DNA from: Phoronis australis
Lineage: Eukaryota; Phoronida; Phoronidae
NCBI GenBank assembly: GCA_002633005.1
Contig: NMRA01000092.1
Coordinates: 777,116 to 841,115, forward strand
Length of the DNA stretch: 64,000 bases
Direction of reading: 5' to 3'
The notes under the pieces were generated by a model. It did not search any database, was not told the origin of the DNA, and saw only the letters and a program-made list of their open reading frames with translations. Made by a program: the position numbers and the translations under genes. Positions 49,301-58,080 of this stretch are shown in pieces (the stretch's first letter is position 1; each line of letters begins with the position of its first letter).

Positions 49301-52300
49301 CTGGATGGTGACCTGAGCACCCAAACTGCTTACATCGTGTCGTGTGACTCCCTCGCCACACACCTGGCACCTTCTAAATAGCTCCAACACTTTAGACAAG
49401 TCCACAATAAACTTATCAAAGTTTGGCTCACCGATCTGTTCACTGGACGACGAACTGTCCTCTTCACTGGGTGTCGAACTGAGCCTGTAATCACTCCCAC
49501 TACTCAATATCGCTGCAGGGCTGCTTAGAGGCTCTGGGCTGGAGAAAACAGCACAGGGCGAATCACTACTGGTTCCAGGAATTGCACGCTCTGGGGTACG
49601 TTCGGAGGCACGGGTGACAGTAGATGAAGTGCCTCCACTGGCTCCAGTCACTGTACTGGCCACAGCTCGCGAGGCTTCTCGCTTCAAATACGCACTTCTC
49701 GAGGGTGGCAACGGGGCACTGCCGGTAATCAACACAGACGGAATGATAACCTTCTTCAGACGTTGTTTCGCAGGGACCTTCATCAGTTCAGCGTACAAAT
49801 CTCTTTCGTAATTGGATGGCAGAAAGTGCTTGCCACACACACGGTAATTCTCCACTGCTTTCGGTACGTTGCGTGGACGGGTAACGCTGCGTTCTTTACA
49901 CGAACGAGCCAAGTACGGCGAAGTGTGTCATCCATCGGAAAGCGATGCAAAGGTACTCCCAAAGCGCGCGTGGGCCGATAATTAGTATATCCTGGTACGC
50001 AGCAACAGTGTGGCATATTGACTGACTAGTAAATGAAAGCAAACGACGACGGAACTTAACACAACCGAGGTAGAACAATGAGTGACTCGGCAGCTCTCAC
50101 AGTCAGACTATATGAAAAGAAATTGGAGCGAAATGCTTGCCTCCTAAAACGTCACTTCCGGAAGAGCGGACGAGTAATTAATATAATTACGAAAAGCTGT
50201 AATTAAGTGGAAAATATGTCTAGGATAACCAACCAACCTTATTTTAGCTCAAAATGACATGGAAAAAGGTTGCCTTCGCTTTTAAGCTGGCTTAGGCGGC
50301 CGCGACGGGCCTGATCGGTTTCCGAGCCACTGGCTGGGATAGCAAGCGTTTTGTGTGTTTGCATTACAAATTGTATCTAATGAGACAGACTTTGTTTCAG
50401 TTTTATAGAAGCATTGGTTAGGATGAGAATAATTCATTTTGAAACAAAGCGCAGAATAATAAACGTCTACATGGCAACTCGCCCGGCGCCAATCCCGACT
50501 TAGTCAAGAGCTCATCCGACGAAGACTTCAAGGGTCTGATCGTTCGGTTTCACAGGCTATCAGTTGGAAGCGGAATACACTGATCAAGAAATATTAGAGA
50601 GGCACCGTGAACATGCACGGATAGTTCTTTGGTAAGCCGAAATTCATCAGAAAAATCACTGTCGACGAAATGCCGGCCACAGACACGGAGATGTTTCACG
50701 GCCTCATACTTGCTATTAACAGTGTACCTTTCATTCTTCACAACCGCGAGCCACTAACTAAGCATTTCGGGCTCTCGAGGAAGTCGAAAAAACGATATAC
50801 CCGCTTTTTTCGCGGGAACGATGCACCGCAATATAGCGGCATTCACTCTGCAGACGAACCACTGACGTAGCTGCGTCGTTTCTCACCTTCCTCACAGGTT
50901 AACGCGACACCTCTCGGCAAGATGAGGTCGACCGTATAAGAGGCGATGTGGATATAGACCGACTAAGACGGTAAAAAAAGACTAATTAAATCGCGTGGCA
51001 TTCTCTTTTAAGAAGTGGTCTGTAGGCCCGGGAAGGACAGACAGTTTGTAACGAGTTCTTCATTCCTAGCTCATATGAGTTGTCAGTTCTGTCCAAATCC
51101 AGAAACCACACCTATTTTGAATGAGGAACAATTTGAGACCAATTTCATAACCGTATAAGGGACCTAAATCAAAACTTGATTTTCTACGCAAAGAGCGGGT
51201 TTAATGTCTCTTCAAAGACTGTTCATTAATATTTTGAAGATCCCGTAAATTGTCGTTGGTTTATTGGAGATCGACGATAGATATAATTGAAATCGAATAA
51301 CGGTTTCACGGTTTTATCACTAGTGTTTTAATATCTCGTCATCTGGTTCTCGTCGTTTTCTGCATGTTGATAAACAAACTCAGAAGAAAACACTGATACA
51401 GTTTAGGAAAGACCTGTGTTTAGATAGAGCATCACATTTGCTGAGAGAATATGATTTTCATTTACTTCTCTGCCAAGTTCTATCGCCATTGTGATAGCTT
51501 GTCACAAACGCAATACCTCTTCAATTAGTGAAAGCATTTTGAAATCAGTCGCGTAACTTTTGGCCAAATTACAAAACGTTGCGCGTTCTGCAGACCACCA
51601 AAGAAGTGCGCCTTTTTCTGGAAACCTCAGTGACACCAAACAATATAATTTGTGGAGACACGCTTATCGATCAGGGAGGCTTAGAAACGCTTGCCAGACC
51701 CATAATAACAAACACCTCAACCAAACATAGTCTTATAAACACTCATACAGACGCTAAATTTTAAGCAAAAACACACAATATCCGGTCAAATTAATACGAA
51801 CCCATAATTGACTTCTTTCTTCATAATAAGAATGAACAAAATCTAGTGTGTGTTGAATAGTTTTCGGAAGCATGATAAATATGTGGACACATATGTGGCA
51901 TTGAATTATAGTGGCAACAGGATCAGAGGATACACAAGTCAAGTAGCGCTGTCAGCGACGGCAGTTTTTGGTCCGTCACAGTATTTATGAGCACTGATAA
52001 AGAGTGTACCACGAGAAGGAAATGTTTCATTATCTTATGTGAACTCAAACATTCATGTTATAGCTCCAGTCATCATAAGTCCACCAAAGAACGTGAAGAC
52101 TGCTGCTGGATCTTGGATCATGATGACGTGTGAAACCAAGGGCTATCCTCCACCATCCGTCACTTGGGAGTACCGACATGGCGCCACCAGAAGGTCACTT
52201 CCAGGTAAAGTTTGGCACCTACCTTATCAAACGAACAACTGGCAATGATCCTAGCAACGCCCGTGAAGTATCAATGAACTTCAATCGGGGCCTATTAGCT

Positions 52301-53113
52301 ACACGTACTCGTCATATCATAGCCACCATTCTAAGGATGGCACTGTATGCAGTGTTCGAGCTTCAACAAATAAATGTGCTGGCCGCCCGCCGGTCCAGTT
52401 ACTTGAATATGTGACCACATCCATGTAGGGCCTACAAGTGAAAGTTTACAGGCCCACTTGCAAATCCACTGGCCCTGGGCCACCGGACCAGCGTGTATTT
52501 CGAACGTTCACTGTATGTAGCTTCAGCGAAAACAAATAAGGTTATTTAAATTAAAACTCGAAATTCGTTTCCAGGAGGTGACAGGCACATAGCCGCAAAC
52601 TCTCGTGGAGGTCCAGGAAAGTACGGGACTACAGGATTCCTTCAGATAATGGATCTTCAAGCCGAACACAGCGGTGACTATGTGTGTGTCGCGCGTAATC
52701 GCCATGGATCGACCGACGCATCTGCAAGGCTACTGATTACCAGGGATGAAGGTAAACGTGTGGCGTATGTGCATTTTACATCAAATAAGTTTTTTGTTTC
52801 AACCAATCAAATTTTACCACATGGATACTTGTGTATTACATGATGTGAGAAAACTTGTATTTGGCTAGACCTGTTGACGTCATTGCAAAAATTGTGTAGA
52901 TCTGGGTGTGATTTTCTAGTGTTTCGTAGACTGAATAGAAATTCTTAATTTTTTCAATTTATTTCTCATTGGATGATTTCGGAGTGAATTGGTTTCAATC
53001 TGACATTGCCTCATCAGAAACTAACAAAGAAATGTCACTACCGTTAGATGCTACCACTGTTAATTTCCCAGTTATTAACTTCGAATGTTTGTTGGCAATT
53101 GGATATAAATAAA
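43078..53113 (+). CDS. IGFBP7-like: IGFBP7-like secreted protein (IGFBP-Kazal-Ig), gene A
   Basis: Four firm exons (43078-43350, 45242-45398, 52064-52204, 52575-52751) carry the IGFBP7/IGFBP-rP1 architecture with matching phases (0, 1, 1). A signal peptide (to about residue 23, ending ALA) is followed by an IGFBP N-terminal module with 11 Cys in exon 1 and a CRCCLGC core (family CGCCxxC, with G replaced by R). Next come a Kazal module (CYCISKQEVCGTDGVTYDNP) and an Ig domain split over exons 3 and 4 (TCETKG ... VTWEY; then SGDYVCVARN). The block GDRHIAANSRGGPGKYGTTG corresponds to a conserved block of vertebrate IGFBP7. The terminal exon is uncertain: a frame after CTCATCAG (53018-53113) fits the phase and ends beside AATAAA. 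The protein is expected to be extracellular; growth-factor binding is inference. Confidence 0.9.
43351..45241 (+). other. IGFBP7-like A intron 1
   Basis: Nothing but a G-run at 43540 and a short CACTCACGC array at 44213-44245. Confidence 0.6.
45242..45398 (+). CDS. IGFBP7-like: IGFBP7-like A exon 2 (Kazal)
   Basis: Acceptor GTTATCTAG|GAC, donor CAGG|GTAGGT, phase 0 to 1. Encodes CYCISKQEVCGTDGVTYDNP, then CQMRKAGRTI and GACRQ: Kazal-type inhibitor fold. Confidence 0.9.
45893..45970 (-). repeat. tRNA-like sequence (SINE head or tRNA pseudogene)
   Basis: Read on the minus strand it has a 7-bp acceptor-like stem GCAGTGT/ACACTGC, a D-arm-like GGC..GCC with an A-box-like TGGCATAGTG, and a perfect T arm GTGGGTTCGAGTCCCAC. 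The anticodon arm is disrupted by a T-run and six extra bases lie between T arm and acceptor, so it is not a working tRNA. Confidence 0.6.
47577..48168 (+). repeat. Left arm of outer palindrome, with THAP fragment
   Basis: 592 bp matched in reverse complement by 50361-50948 at high identity. The arm includes a THAP-type fragment reading inward (NSKYAAVKHLRVCGRHFVDS, then DFSDE), i.e. the C-terminal CxxH part of the zinc finger; the frame is disturbed upstream. Probably an old THAP-transposase element with long inverted repeats. Confidence 0.85.
48587..48733 (+). repeat. Left terminal inverted repeat of the Kolobok-like element
   Basis: Pairs with 50135-50281. It lies directly upstream of the P2X7-like ORF, so the same sequence sits before each of the two convergent ORFs. 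Confidence 0.88.
48921..49316 (+). CDS. P2X7-C-terminal-like zinc-binding ORF inside the transposon
   Basis: 132 residues from ATGGCTGGAG. An acidic N-terminal half (SDSSVSDGDLFHSSGDEE) precedes WCKCTVCVVMPTSMECLCC, which resembles the start of the P2X7 cytoplasmic C-terminal (ballast) domain, WCxCxxCxxMPTxxESxCC. Many invertebrate proteins carry only that domain and are not ion channels. A donor-like CATG|GTTAAG at 49221-49223 could end a first exon, and the rest of the domain is not seen. It overlaps the minus-strand THAP ORF over 49007-49316. No receptor function is implied. Confidence 0.5.
   Translation: MAGVGDPYHSDSSVSDGDLFHSSGDEEFFHGHSVGGYMFEPEYNEAEYAQAQAAVERNEAATEDRRGDTSWCKCTVCVVMPTSMECLCCSEFDEAKPLLDMVKWTSGIPRTEEQLSHLPECPATHSHWMVT
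49007..50016 (-). pseudogene. THAP-domain transposase N-terminal part (Kolobok-type), broken
   Basis: Starts at MPHCCCVPGY (50016) and runs through FPMDDTLRRTWLVRVK in one frame. About 49900 it changes frame and continues RPRNVPKAVENYRVCGKHF, the CxxH end of the THAP C2CH finger. The second Cys expected in CCVPGC is Tyr. A Ser/Thr/Pro-rich linker with SSSSSEQ follows, then a zinc-ribbon-like segment CQVCGEGV ... WECVAGHSGKWDSC seen in THAP-containing transposase-like proteins. After about 49200 the frame antisense to the P2X7-like ORF is probably not coding. The frameshift could also be a sequencing error, but the Tyr substitution suggests a decayed copy. Confidence 0.68.
50135..50281 (-). 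repeat. Right terminal inverted repeat of the Kolobok-like element
   Basis: Reverse complement of 48587-48733 with few differences; directly upstream of the THAP ORF. Confidence 0.88.
50361..50948 (-). repeat. Right arm of outer palindrome, with THAP fragment
   Basis: Reverse complement of 47577-48168. It carries the same inward-reading THAP fragment (NSKYEAVKHLRVCGRHFVDS, then DFSDEF, minus strand). Differences between the arms are scattered substitutions plus a short replaced stretch near 50765-50825. Confidence 0.85.
52064..52204 (+). CDS. IGFBP7-like: IGFBP7-like A exon 3 (Ig, first half)
   Basis: Acceptor TGTTATAG|CTCC, donor CCAG|GTAAAG, phase 1 to 1. Encodes APVIISPPKNVKTAAGSW and the first Ig Cys (MTCETKGYPPPSVTWEY). 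Confidence 0.9.
52575..52751 (+). CDS. IGFBP7-like: IGFBP7-like A exon 4 (Ig, second half)
   Basis: Acceptor CGTTTCCAG|GAGG, donor GAAG|GTAAAC, phase 1 to 1. Encodes GDRHIAANSRGGPGKYGTTG and the SGDYVCVARNRHGS strand with the second Ig Cys. Confidence 0.9.
53018..53113 (+). CDS. Candidate terminal exon of IGFBP7-like A
   Basis: After a CCTCATCAG acceptor the phase-1 frame encodes ETNKEMSLPLDATTVN and ends at TAA about 96 bases on, next to AATAAA. IGFBP7 ends in a short poorly conserved tail, so the fit is by phase and position only. Confidence 0.3.
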
Positions 53114-53210
53114 ACTACGAACGAGCTTACCTTTGTAACCATCAACTCTCAGTTGGAGGAAAGGACCGAGGGATAGAGGTGCCTCTTGGGATTCTTAGGC
53201 TCGGACCCAG

Positions 53211-53460
53211 ACATGCGCGCACCCAGCCTTCAATATGGGGGTGCTCGAATTTCTGTCGATGTGGACCTTTTCCTGACAAAATATCGGCAGGACTAAAAAA
53301 ACGAGGAACTATCTTAATACCTGTAAACTGTGCGTCATTTTAGTAGACTTTTGCCTCGTTTCCTTAGAGTTTTTGTTTCTTTGAGGTGGACCTTTTTGCC
53401 CACTTCTCCAAATGGGGGGGGCTCGTTGGAGCCTCCCGAGCCCCTGGGTACGCGCATGCT
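53211..53460 (+). mobile_element. GCATGCGCGCACCCAG MITE, copy 3
   Basis: Most complete copy of the family. ACATGCGCGCACCCAG at the left and CTGGGTACGCGCATGCT at the right form about 15-bp inverted termini around 250 bp with the TGGACCTTTT, GAGGTGGACC and GAGCCTCCCGAGCCCC blocks. Target duplication not clear. Confidence 0.78.
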
Positions 53461-53674
53461 AGAGTCCAGACTTCCCTGCTAGGTCACATTTACAATTTAC
53501 ATTGCAGTAACGAAGAAATCTCGAGGGGGCCGTACGTTTGCCCACTGTCAGGCCCTTGGACAAATTCGTGAATCTGCAGCTGCCGAATAGCACTGCTTAA
53601 ATAATTTGGAGACATTCAGGGGAGCATCTATCACACTAGTTGTGCTGTCCTAGTGAAATGACTAATGAAACCCA

Positions 53675-53682
53675 TGACGTCA
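53675..53682. promoter_or_regulatory. CRE upstream of the URAD start
   Basis: Perfect TGACGTCA about 140 bp before the preferred URAD ATG (53823). If translation instead starts at 53658 it lies in the coding part. Confidence 0.35.
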
Positions 53683-53822
53683 TCGTTTCAGAGCCCATAT
53701 TGCCCACCTGGCCTGCACACATCTCAGACAATTCAGGTGCCCTCCAGTCAGAATATCGGCCGATGGTGGCAAACTCAGACCATAACCCGGAGCGGCAGTC
53801 CAAACCAACGGCCAAATACACT

Positions 53823-53991
53823 ATGCACTATGTCAACTCACTTCCGTTTGAACAATTTGTGGAGTTGTTTGGTGGCGTTGTCGATAACTGTTCTGTCTGC
53901 GCAGCTGCAACATGGAGTTTGCGGCCATTTTCAGATTCAACGGACTTGCACGACAAAATGATACGATTCGTGGACTCTCTTCCTTCCTACG
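53823..53991 (+). CDS. URAD: URAD exon 1
   Basis: ATG to donor TACG|GTTAGT, phase 1. The in-frame ORF is open back to 53640. Confidence 0.85.
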
Positions 53992-56552
53992 GTTAGTATT
54001 CTGAAATAAATAAAGACACTATACACTAAAAGCTGCAAAGGATTCAAAATTAGATTGGAACCTATGAGAAATTAATTTGGCCTACAGGATCACCCAAATG
54101 AATTTCTGAAAATAATTAAAATATCTGATGGTGAGGTGTCACATGCCTGTTGAAGCCAATAAAAATCCATAATCAATGAATACTCTTGGAATGAGATACG
54201 CGAACATAGCAACTTTTGTCGGTATTGGTAGACCATGGAACAATTTCAAATATCGTCCAGTACTCTGCAGAAAGTTGGTTTACTTATACCCCCAATGGAT
54301 GGCAATATAGTTAAATCGGTTACAGACAGAACGCGTTCCCTGGGAGAAACTAACTTTTGATTTACACCTGTCACGTTTTCCCCGGGTGTGGGTGAGCGCA
54401 GGTGGTTACCGACCGGTGGTAATAGCTTTCGGAGCGACGATAGACCGAGGACTGTCTCGAGTTAATCACTTTATTAATCTCGACCGTACGTTCACAAGCC
54501 TACTCAAACAAAACGTCCGACGTAATGTCTGTTTTATGCTCCAGCCAGTGCTGCGAAGCCTTGACTAGTGATAAACTTCTGAGACACTTTCAGCAACTCA
54601 ACTGTAACTGTAATTCTCTTTAACTTTAACGGATTTTTTCTTTTTAAGTTTAATTGATTTTCAACTAACTTTACTGACGGGTCACAAACCTGTGCGTGGG
54701 TATTTATAGTCACGTAGGCCTACAATATTCTAGAACCTTTCACCAATTTAACCACACATTCTAGAACTTTCCAGAATCAACCCAATCATTCTCCAAATAT
54801 ATACTAGGCTCTAGCATGTTCCAGATTACATTGATCACTTATATGCTAGAATCTTCTAGAATGTTCCAAACTATTCTTTGGTATACAAATGATATCATCA
54901 CAGTCCTGACCTCAGGGGTCATGCCAATCAATAACTATCTGCTAAAATACACACAGAACAATAGAACAGAATAATTAAACTAAGAACACTGTCAGTCCAC
55001 TCCTGACAAGACCATTTGATTTCAACTTGTCCCTTAGTCTGATGGTCTTGCAACTGATAGCTCGTTATATGTTCGGCCTACATTACAAACGAATTTTGTA
55101 GAGCCTAGCCTCATGTAATAAAGGTCTGCCAGATTTCGTCAAGTCCTCAAACAATTTGATTGTATTTTGACTAAGGAACTATTTGCGACCAGCTTCGTAA
55201 TTACGCTAGATGGTCTAAATCAATCTTTGACGAAAGGGGAGTTTACCCGGTTGAAGAGACACGCTGGGTTTTAAGGTCGAAAAACGCATTTTAGGAATTG
55301 TTGGACGGGATTGACTTTATGAAGATATTAGCTTTGAGCAGAGCTATAAAGTAACAAAATTCGTTACTATGTTTTTTCTAATTTTACATAGGCCTACTTT
55401 TCAGTAAAATTATCTCCCAATTAAGGCGTGGGGTTTTAGCTTCGTCAAGAGTTGAGTGTTTGGCAGTAATGAATATAACTTGCCCGCATTTTGAGAACCA
55501 GTTTTCCCCATTGAATAACATGCATCAAACTGCTATCAGTTCTCGTCGATAATGCCCCTTTAAATAAAATTCTTTCTGTCATTCGAATGTGTACGGCTGA
55601 ACACCAATGTCACTTTTTAGATGAAATAACGCCTAAAATAAGCGGTGTCGCAGTCAATAATAAGAGATAAATCTATATCTAAGATGACACTGTTAAACAC
55701 ACGTTGGGGTGTTATTGCAGCTATAAAGCCAACAAGGCTCTGCGTTCAAAGCAGAAGGTTTGCTATGCACTGGTCTGAAACTGTCGGGGCAACAGCATTC
55801 ATGTGTTTTAGCTGAAGTTTTCATTTCCGAATGGCCAATTCACATAAGTGTAAAAAACAACTATTTTACTGGTTTGGTTACAAAGCATTTGCCCGCAGGA
55901 AATGACTTCGTCTAGGTTTTTATAAGTTTTGGCATTCTAAGACTCACTTGGCCAACAAGTAATTGTAAGAAAGCAAGCGATTTTCCCTAGTAATGGGAAG
56001 TACTGTTTTTATATACAAAGATTTCTTCAAACGCAGGCTATGTATATTTAATTGACTTCATAAAACCATTGGATTGGGTGTTATTTTTCAAATATTGTAA
56101 AATAGTTTAAACCCGTTTAACACAGGTCTCTATTAAAAAGATTCATTCACTTAGTCACCTGATGCGTTCCCTGGCGTGAGAAACAGAAGCAAAAGATGAT
56201 GCTTGGTGAAGTTCGTAATTTAATTGTCTTTCTTTCGTTCGTCGCAGGGCAAGAGGGGATTCTACGTTTGTTCTCAGGACTGAAAGCGCTATCTCAGCCC
56301 CAGTTCCTGTGGAGTGAAAATGAGCGCCAGGCTTTACAGGAGAGAGATGCCAGATATAGGAGCCGGTTTAATTTCCCGCTCATCCTGGACAATTCTCCCC
56401 AGTCCGGTTTCCAATCGCTGCTCGACCAGGCCGACAGCCGAATGAGAGCCAGTCCTCAAGAGGAACTGAAGCGAAGCCTAGCGACCGTCAGGGCAATCAT
56501 AACCTCTCGAATATGCCAAATGATTGACGACAAGAACAATTTCAAAGCATGA
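53823..56552 (+). CDS. URAD: OHCU decarboxylase (URAD)-like, catalytic segment missing, whole gene
   Basis: Two exons (53823-53991 and 56248-56552) join in phase 1 to give 157 residues; family members have about 170. The family acts after uricase and HIU hydrolase, decarboxylating OHCU to S-allantoin, usually in peroxisomes. Recognisable parts are VNSLPFEQFVELFGG, AAATWSLRPFSD, FVDSLPSYGQEGILR across the junction, DARYRSRFNFPLIL and EELKRSLATVRAI. Directly after GQEGILR, where the family has HPDLAG...ES..EQ with the catalytic His and Glu, this protein reads LFSGLKALSQ, so about 25 residues are absent. The ATG at 53823 matches the family N-terminus; an in-frame ATG at 53658 would add 55 residues without similarity. 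The last residues (FKA) are not a classical SKL-type PTS1. Confidence 0.85.
53992..56247 (+). other. URAD intron
   Basis: GT-AG, 2.26 kb. I searched it by eye on the plus strand for an exon coding HPDLAG and found none. It contains the heat-shock-element cluster at 54728-54866, preceded by a TATA-like TATTTATAG at 54701, which may belong to an unrecognised mobile element. Confidence 0.7.
54728..54866. promoter_or_regulatory. Cluster of heat-shock elements
   Basis: Two perfect four-unit arrays of alternating nGAAn/nTTCn: TTCtaGAActTTCcaGAA at 54759-54776 and GAAtcTTCtaGAAtgTTC at 54849-54866. A two-and-a-half-unit TTCtaGAAccTTt lies at 54728-54740. This is the HSF trimer-binding consensus; occupancy is inference. 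Confidence 0.6.
56248..56552 (+). CDS. URAD: URAD exon 2
   Basis: Acceptor TTCGTCGCAG|GGCAAG gives GQEGILR across the junction, then LFSGLK. A second in-phase acceptor, TTTGTTCTCAG|GACTG, lies 32 bases inside the exon (exon start 56279 or 56280). Stop TGA at 56550-56552. Confidence 0.83.
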
Positions 56553-57408
56553 CCGTCCCTATACTACTAAGAACATATTTCCGTCATATGACAAAGAAAG
56601 AGAAAGTAGTAACCTCTAAGCAACGTTATTTTTGCTAAAGCACAACGGGCGTTGAACGTCAGCTAGGCCTACTTGCGTCAACTTTTCTAGTATTTTTATG
56701 AGCGCTGCCCCAGAAATCGCTTTCGCACTATATCCAGGTTCTCATTCCCTTTCATACACTCACTAGTAAGACCGAGCTCAGAGGAGTAGAGGACGCATTT
56801 GTGATATGCTTGTCTGCCAGTAAGGCCAGGATTCGATCCCGGGTCTCCGAAAAGGGAGCCCGGAGCTCTAACCAATGAGCCTCAATGTTGTTTAGTCGGC
56901 GAGCAATGTTTGGGAGTGGCTTCGAAATCGAATAGAAAGTATGAGACAAGTTTAGTATGTGTCTTATAATCTAATTTAGAGAAAATAATTACCGTGCAAG
57001 ATGGTGTACTAGACGCCAGTTTAGACAATCACGTTTCCTTCAATGTTGGTACCGATCTGAAGAATTTGGTGTCAGTTAACAAAAACAGACACCACTTGGA
57101 AGAATGTGCTTGGGCCATCATTCAATACTCCTGACATATCAGTCGAGTTCTTGGCTACGGCTTATCAGGGCGCGGGATTGTGAAAACACTCCTCCTCCAT
57201 GTCCCAAAACAGTGACTGCAAACGAAAGCGTAAAGATGGCTTTACGATGAGCTTTGGCCATTTGCAATTTATATCAACGATATTAGGAGAACTACAAAAG
57301 CACGTGACTTGACAAAGTACAGGTGATGCTGTCGTCAACAATGAGCTGTTTTCTTATTCCTAACATCGGACTGCCAAGACACATAAACAAAACCACACCA
57401 GTTATCAC
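56553..57408. other. Intergenic, downstream of URAD
   Basis: No gene. Contains the tRNA-like sequence at about 56812-56888. Confidence 0.4.
56812..56888 (-). repeat. tRNA-like sequence
   Basis: Minus strand: GCTC ATTGGTTA GAGC D arm with an A-box-like TTGGTTAGAGC, an anticodon-like stem CCGGG/TTCGG with a 7-base loop CTCCCTT, and a T arm CCGGGATCGAATCCTGG. The acceptor ends do not pair, so it is a pseudogene or SINE head rather than a tRNA gene. Confidence 0.5.
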
Positions 57409-57573
57409 AGGCGGATTTAGGGGGGGGGGGGGGNCAGGGGGCCCGCCCTCCCCACCTTGGCTGCCGCAAAAATATAAAACAGCAAAAGCGTAGGGAAATG
57501 TTGAGTTTATTAATTAACCCGGTAATTAAAATTATGCGGCTGAAACAAGATTTAAATGTGGGCAGTTTTAGTG
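57409..57573 (+). repeat. GGCGGATTTAG-ended repeat, copy with N
   Basis: Inverse of 1-174 at about 90% identity by eye. The G-run contains the N at 57434. Confidence 0.75.
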
Positions 57574-58008
57574 TCAAATTCGGAAAACGGCGCAATGTAT
57601 CCCAGGCGACCGGCAGTGACGCTGGGCACAACGACTCCGTTTCCGTCGTCTGCTCCACTGTGCAATGAAGAAAATCACTTCATTTTTTAAAGAAAATGGA
57701 ATCTGAATGATGATGAAAAAACAGAAGCTGCTGGTAAGATGTCAATTTTAATCGAAGCCTTAGTGAACCACTCAGAATCTCATAATTCTTTGTTTGCCAA
57801 ACCTTAACTTTAGACGATTTCCAAAGCAATCGCGTCATTATTGCCAACACAAAAAACGGATTTGGTCTTTTGGGCAATTGAAGACTATTTGAAATACAAC
57901 AAATTTGTTACGAGCCGATCGTACAAAATATAAAACATGTAATAAGCATTACAAAAGAAGGAGGTTTCGCGCGCAAACGCTGTGAACCATAAACAAGTTA
58001 GGCGTTAG

Positions 58009-58080
58009 ATCGTGGTGGTGCATTGGTAAAGCACGCGCGCTTTATCCGCCTGGTCGTGAATTCGATTCTGTGGTACTTGC
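58009..58080 (+). repeat. tRNA-like sequence
   Basis: GTGCATTGGTAAAGCAC forms a D arm, and GAATTCGATTC resembles a B box 30-odd bases later. Acceptor and anticodon arms do not fold cleanly. Probably a decayed tRNA or SINE. Confidence 0.4.

Larger units (their letters stand above)
48587..50281. mobile_element. Kolobok-like DNA transposon, 1,695 bp, TTAA-flanked
   Basis: Ends A(G/A)GCGAAGGCAACC form inverted repeats of 147 bp (48587-48733 and 50135-50281), nearly identical. It is flanked on both sides by TTAA (48583-48586 and 50282-50285), the target duplication of Kolobok and piggyBac elements. A THAP-domain ORF runs inward from the right end (50016 down) and a P2X7-like ORF inward from the left (48921 up), so the two are convergent. 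THAP plus TTAA favours Kolobok. The THAP frame is shifted and one zinc ligand is lost, and no DDE catalytic domain is visible, so this copy is non-autonomous or dead. Confidence 0.75.
45399..52063 (+). other. IGFBP7-like A intron 2 with nested transposons
   Basis: 6.7 kb. It holds a tRNA-like sequence (45893-45970), the outer palindrome arms (47577-48168 and 50361-50948) and the nested Kolobok-like element (48587-50281). The stretches 46000-47560 and 50950-52060 show only short ORFs of unknown meaning. Confidence 0.75.

Noticed and set aside
48921-49316. A P2X7 receptor channel gene
   Set aside because: No transmembrane or extracellular P2X part; only the C-terminal-type zinc domain inside a transposon.
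53658-53822. N-terminal extension of URAD from an upstream ATG
   Set aside because: In frame and open, but without family similarity; the ATG at 53823 matches the family start. Kept only as an alternative.
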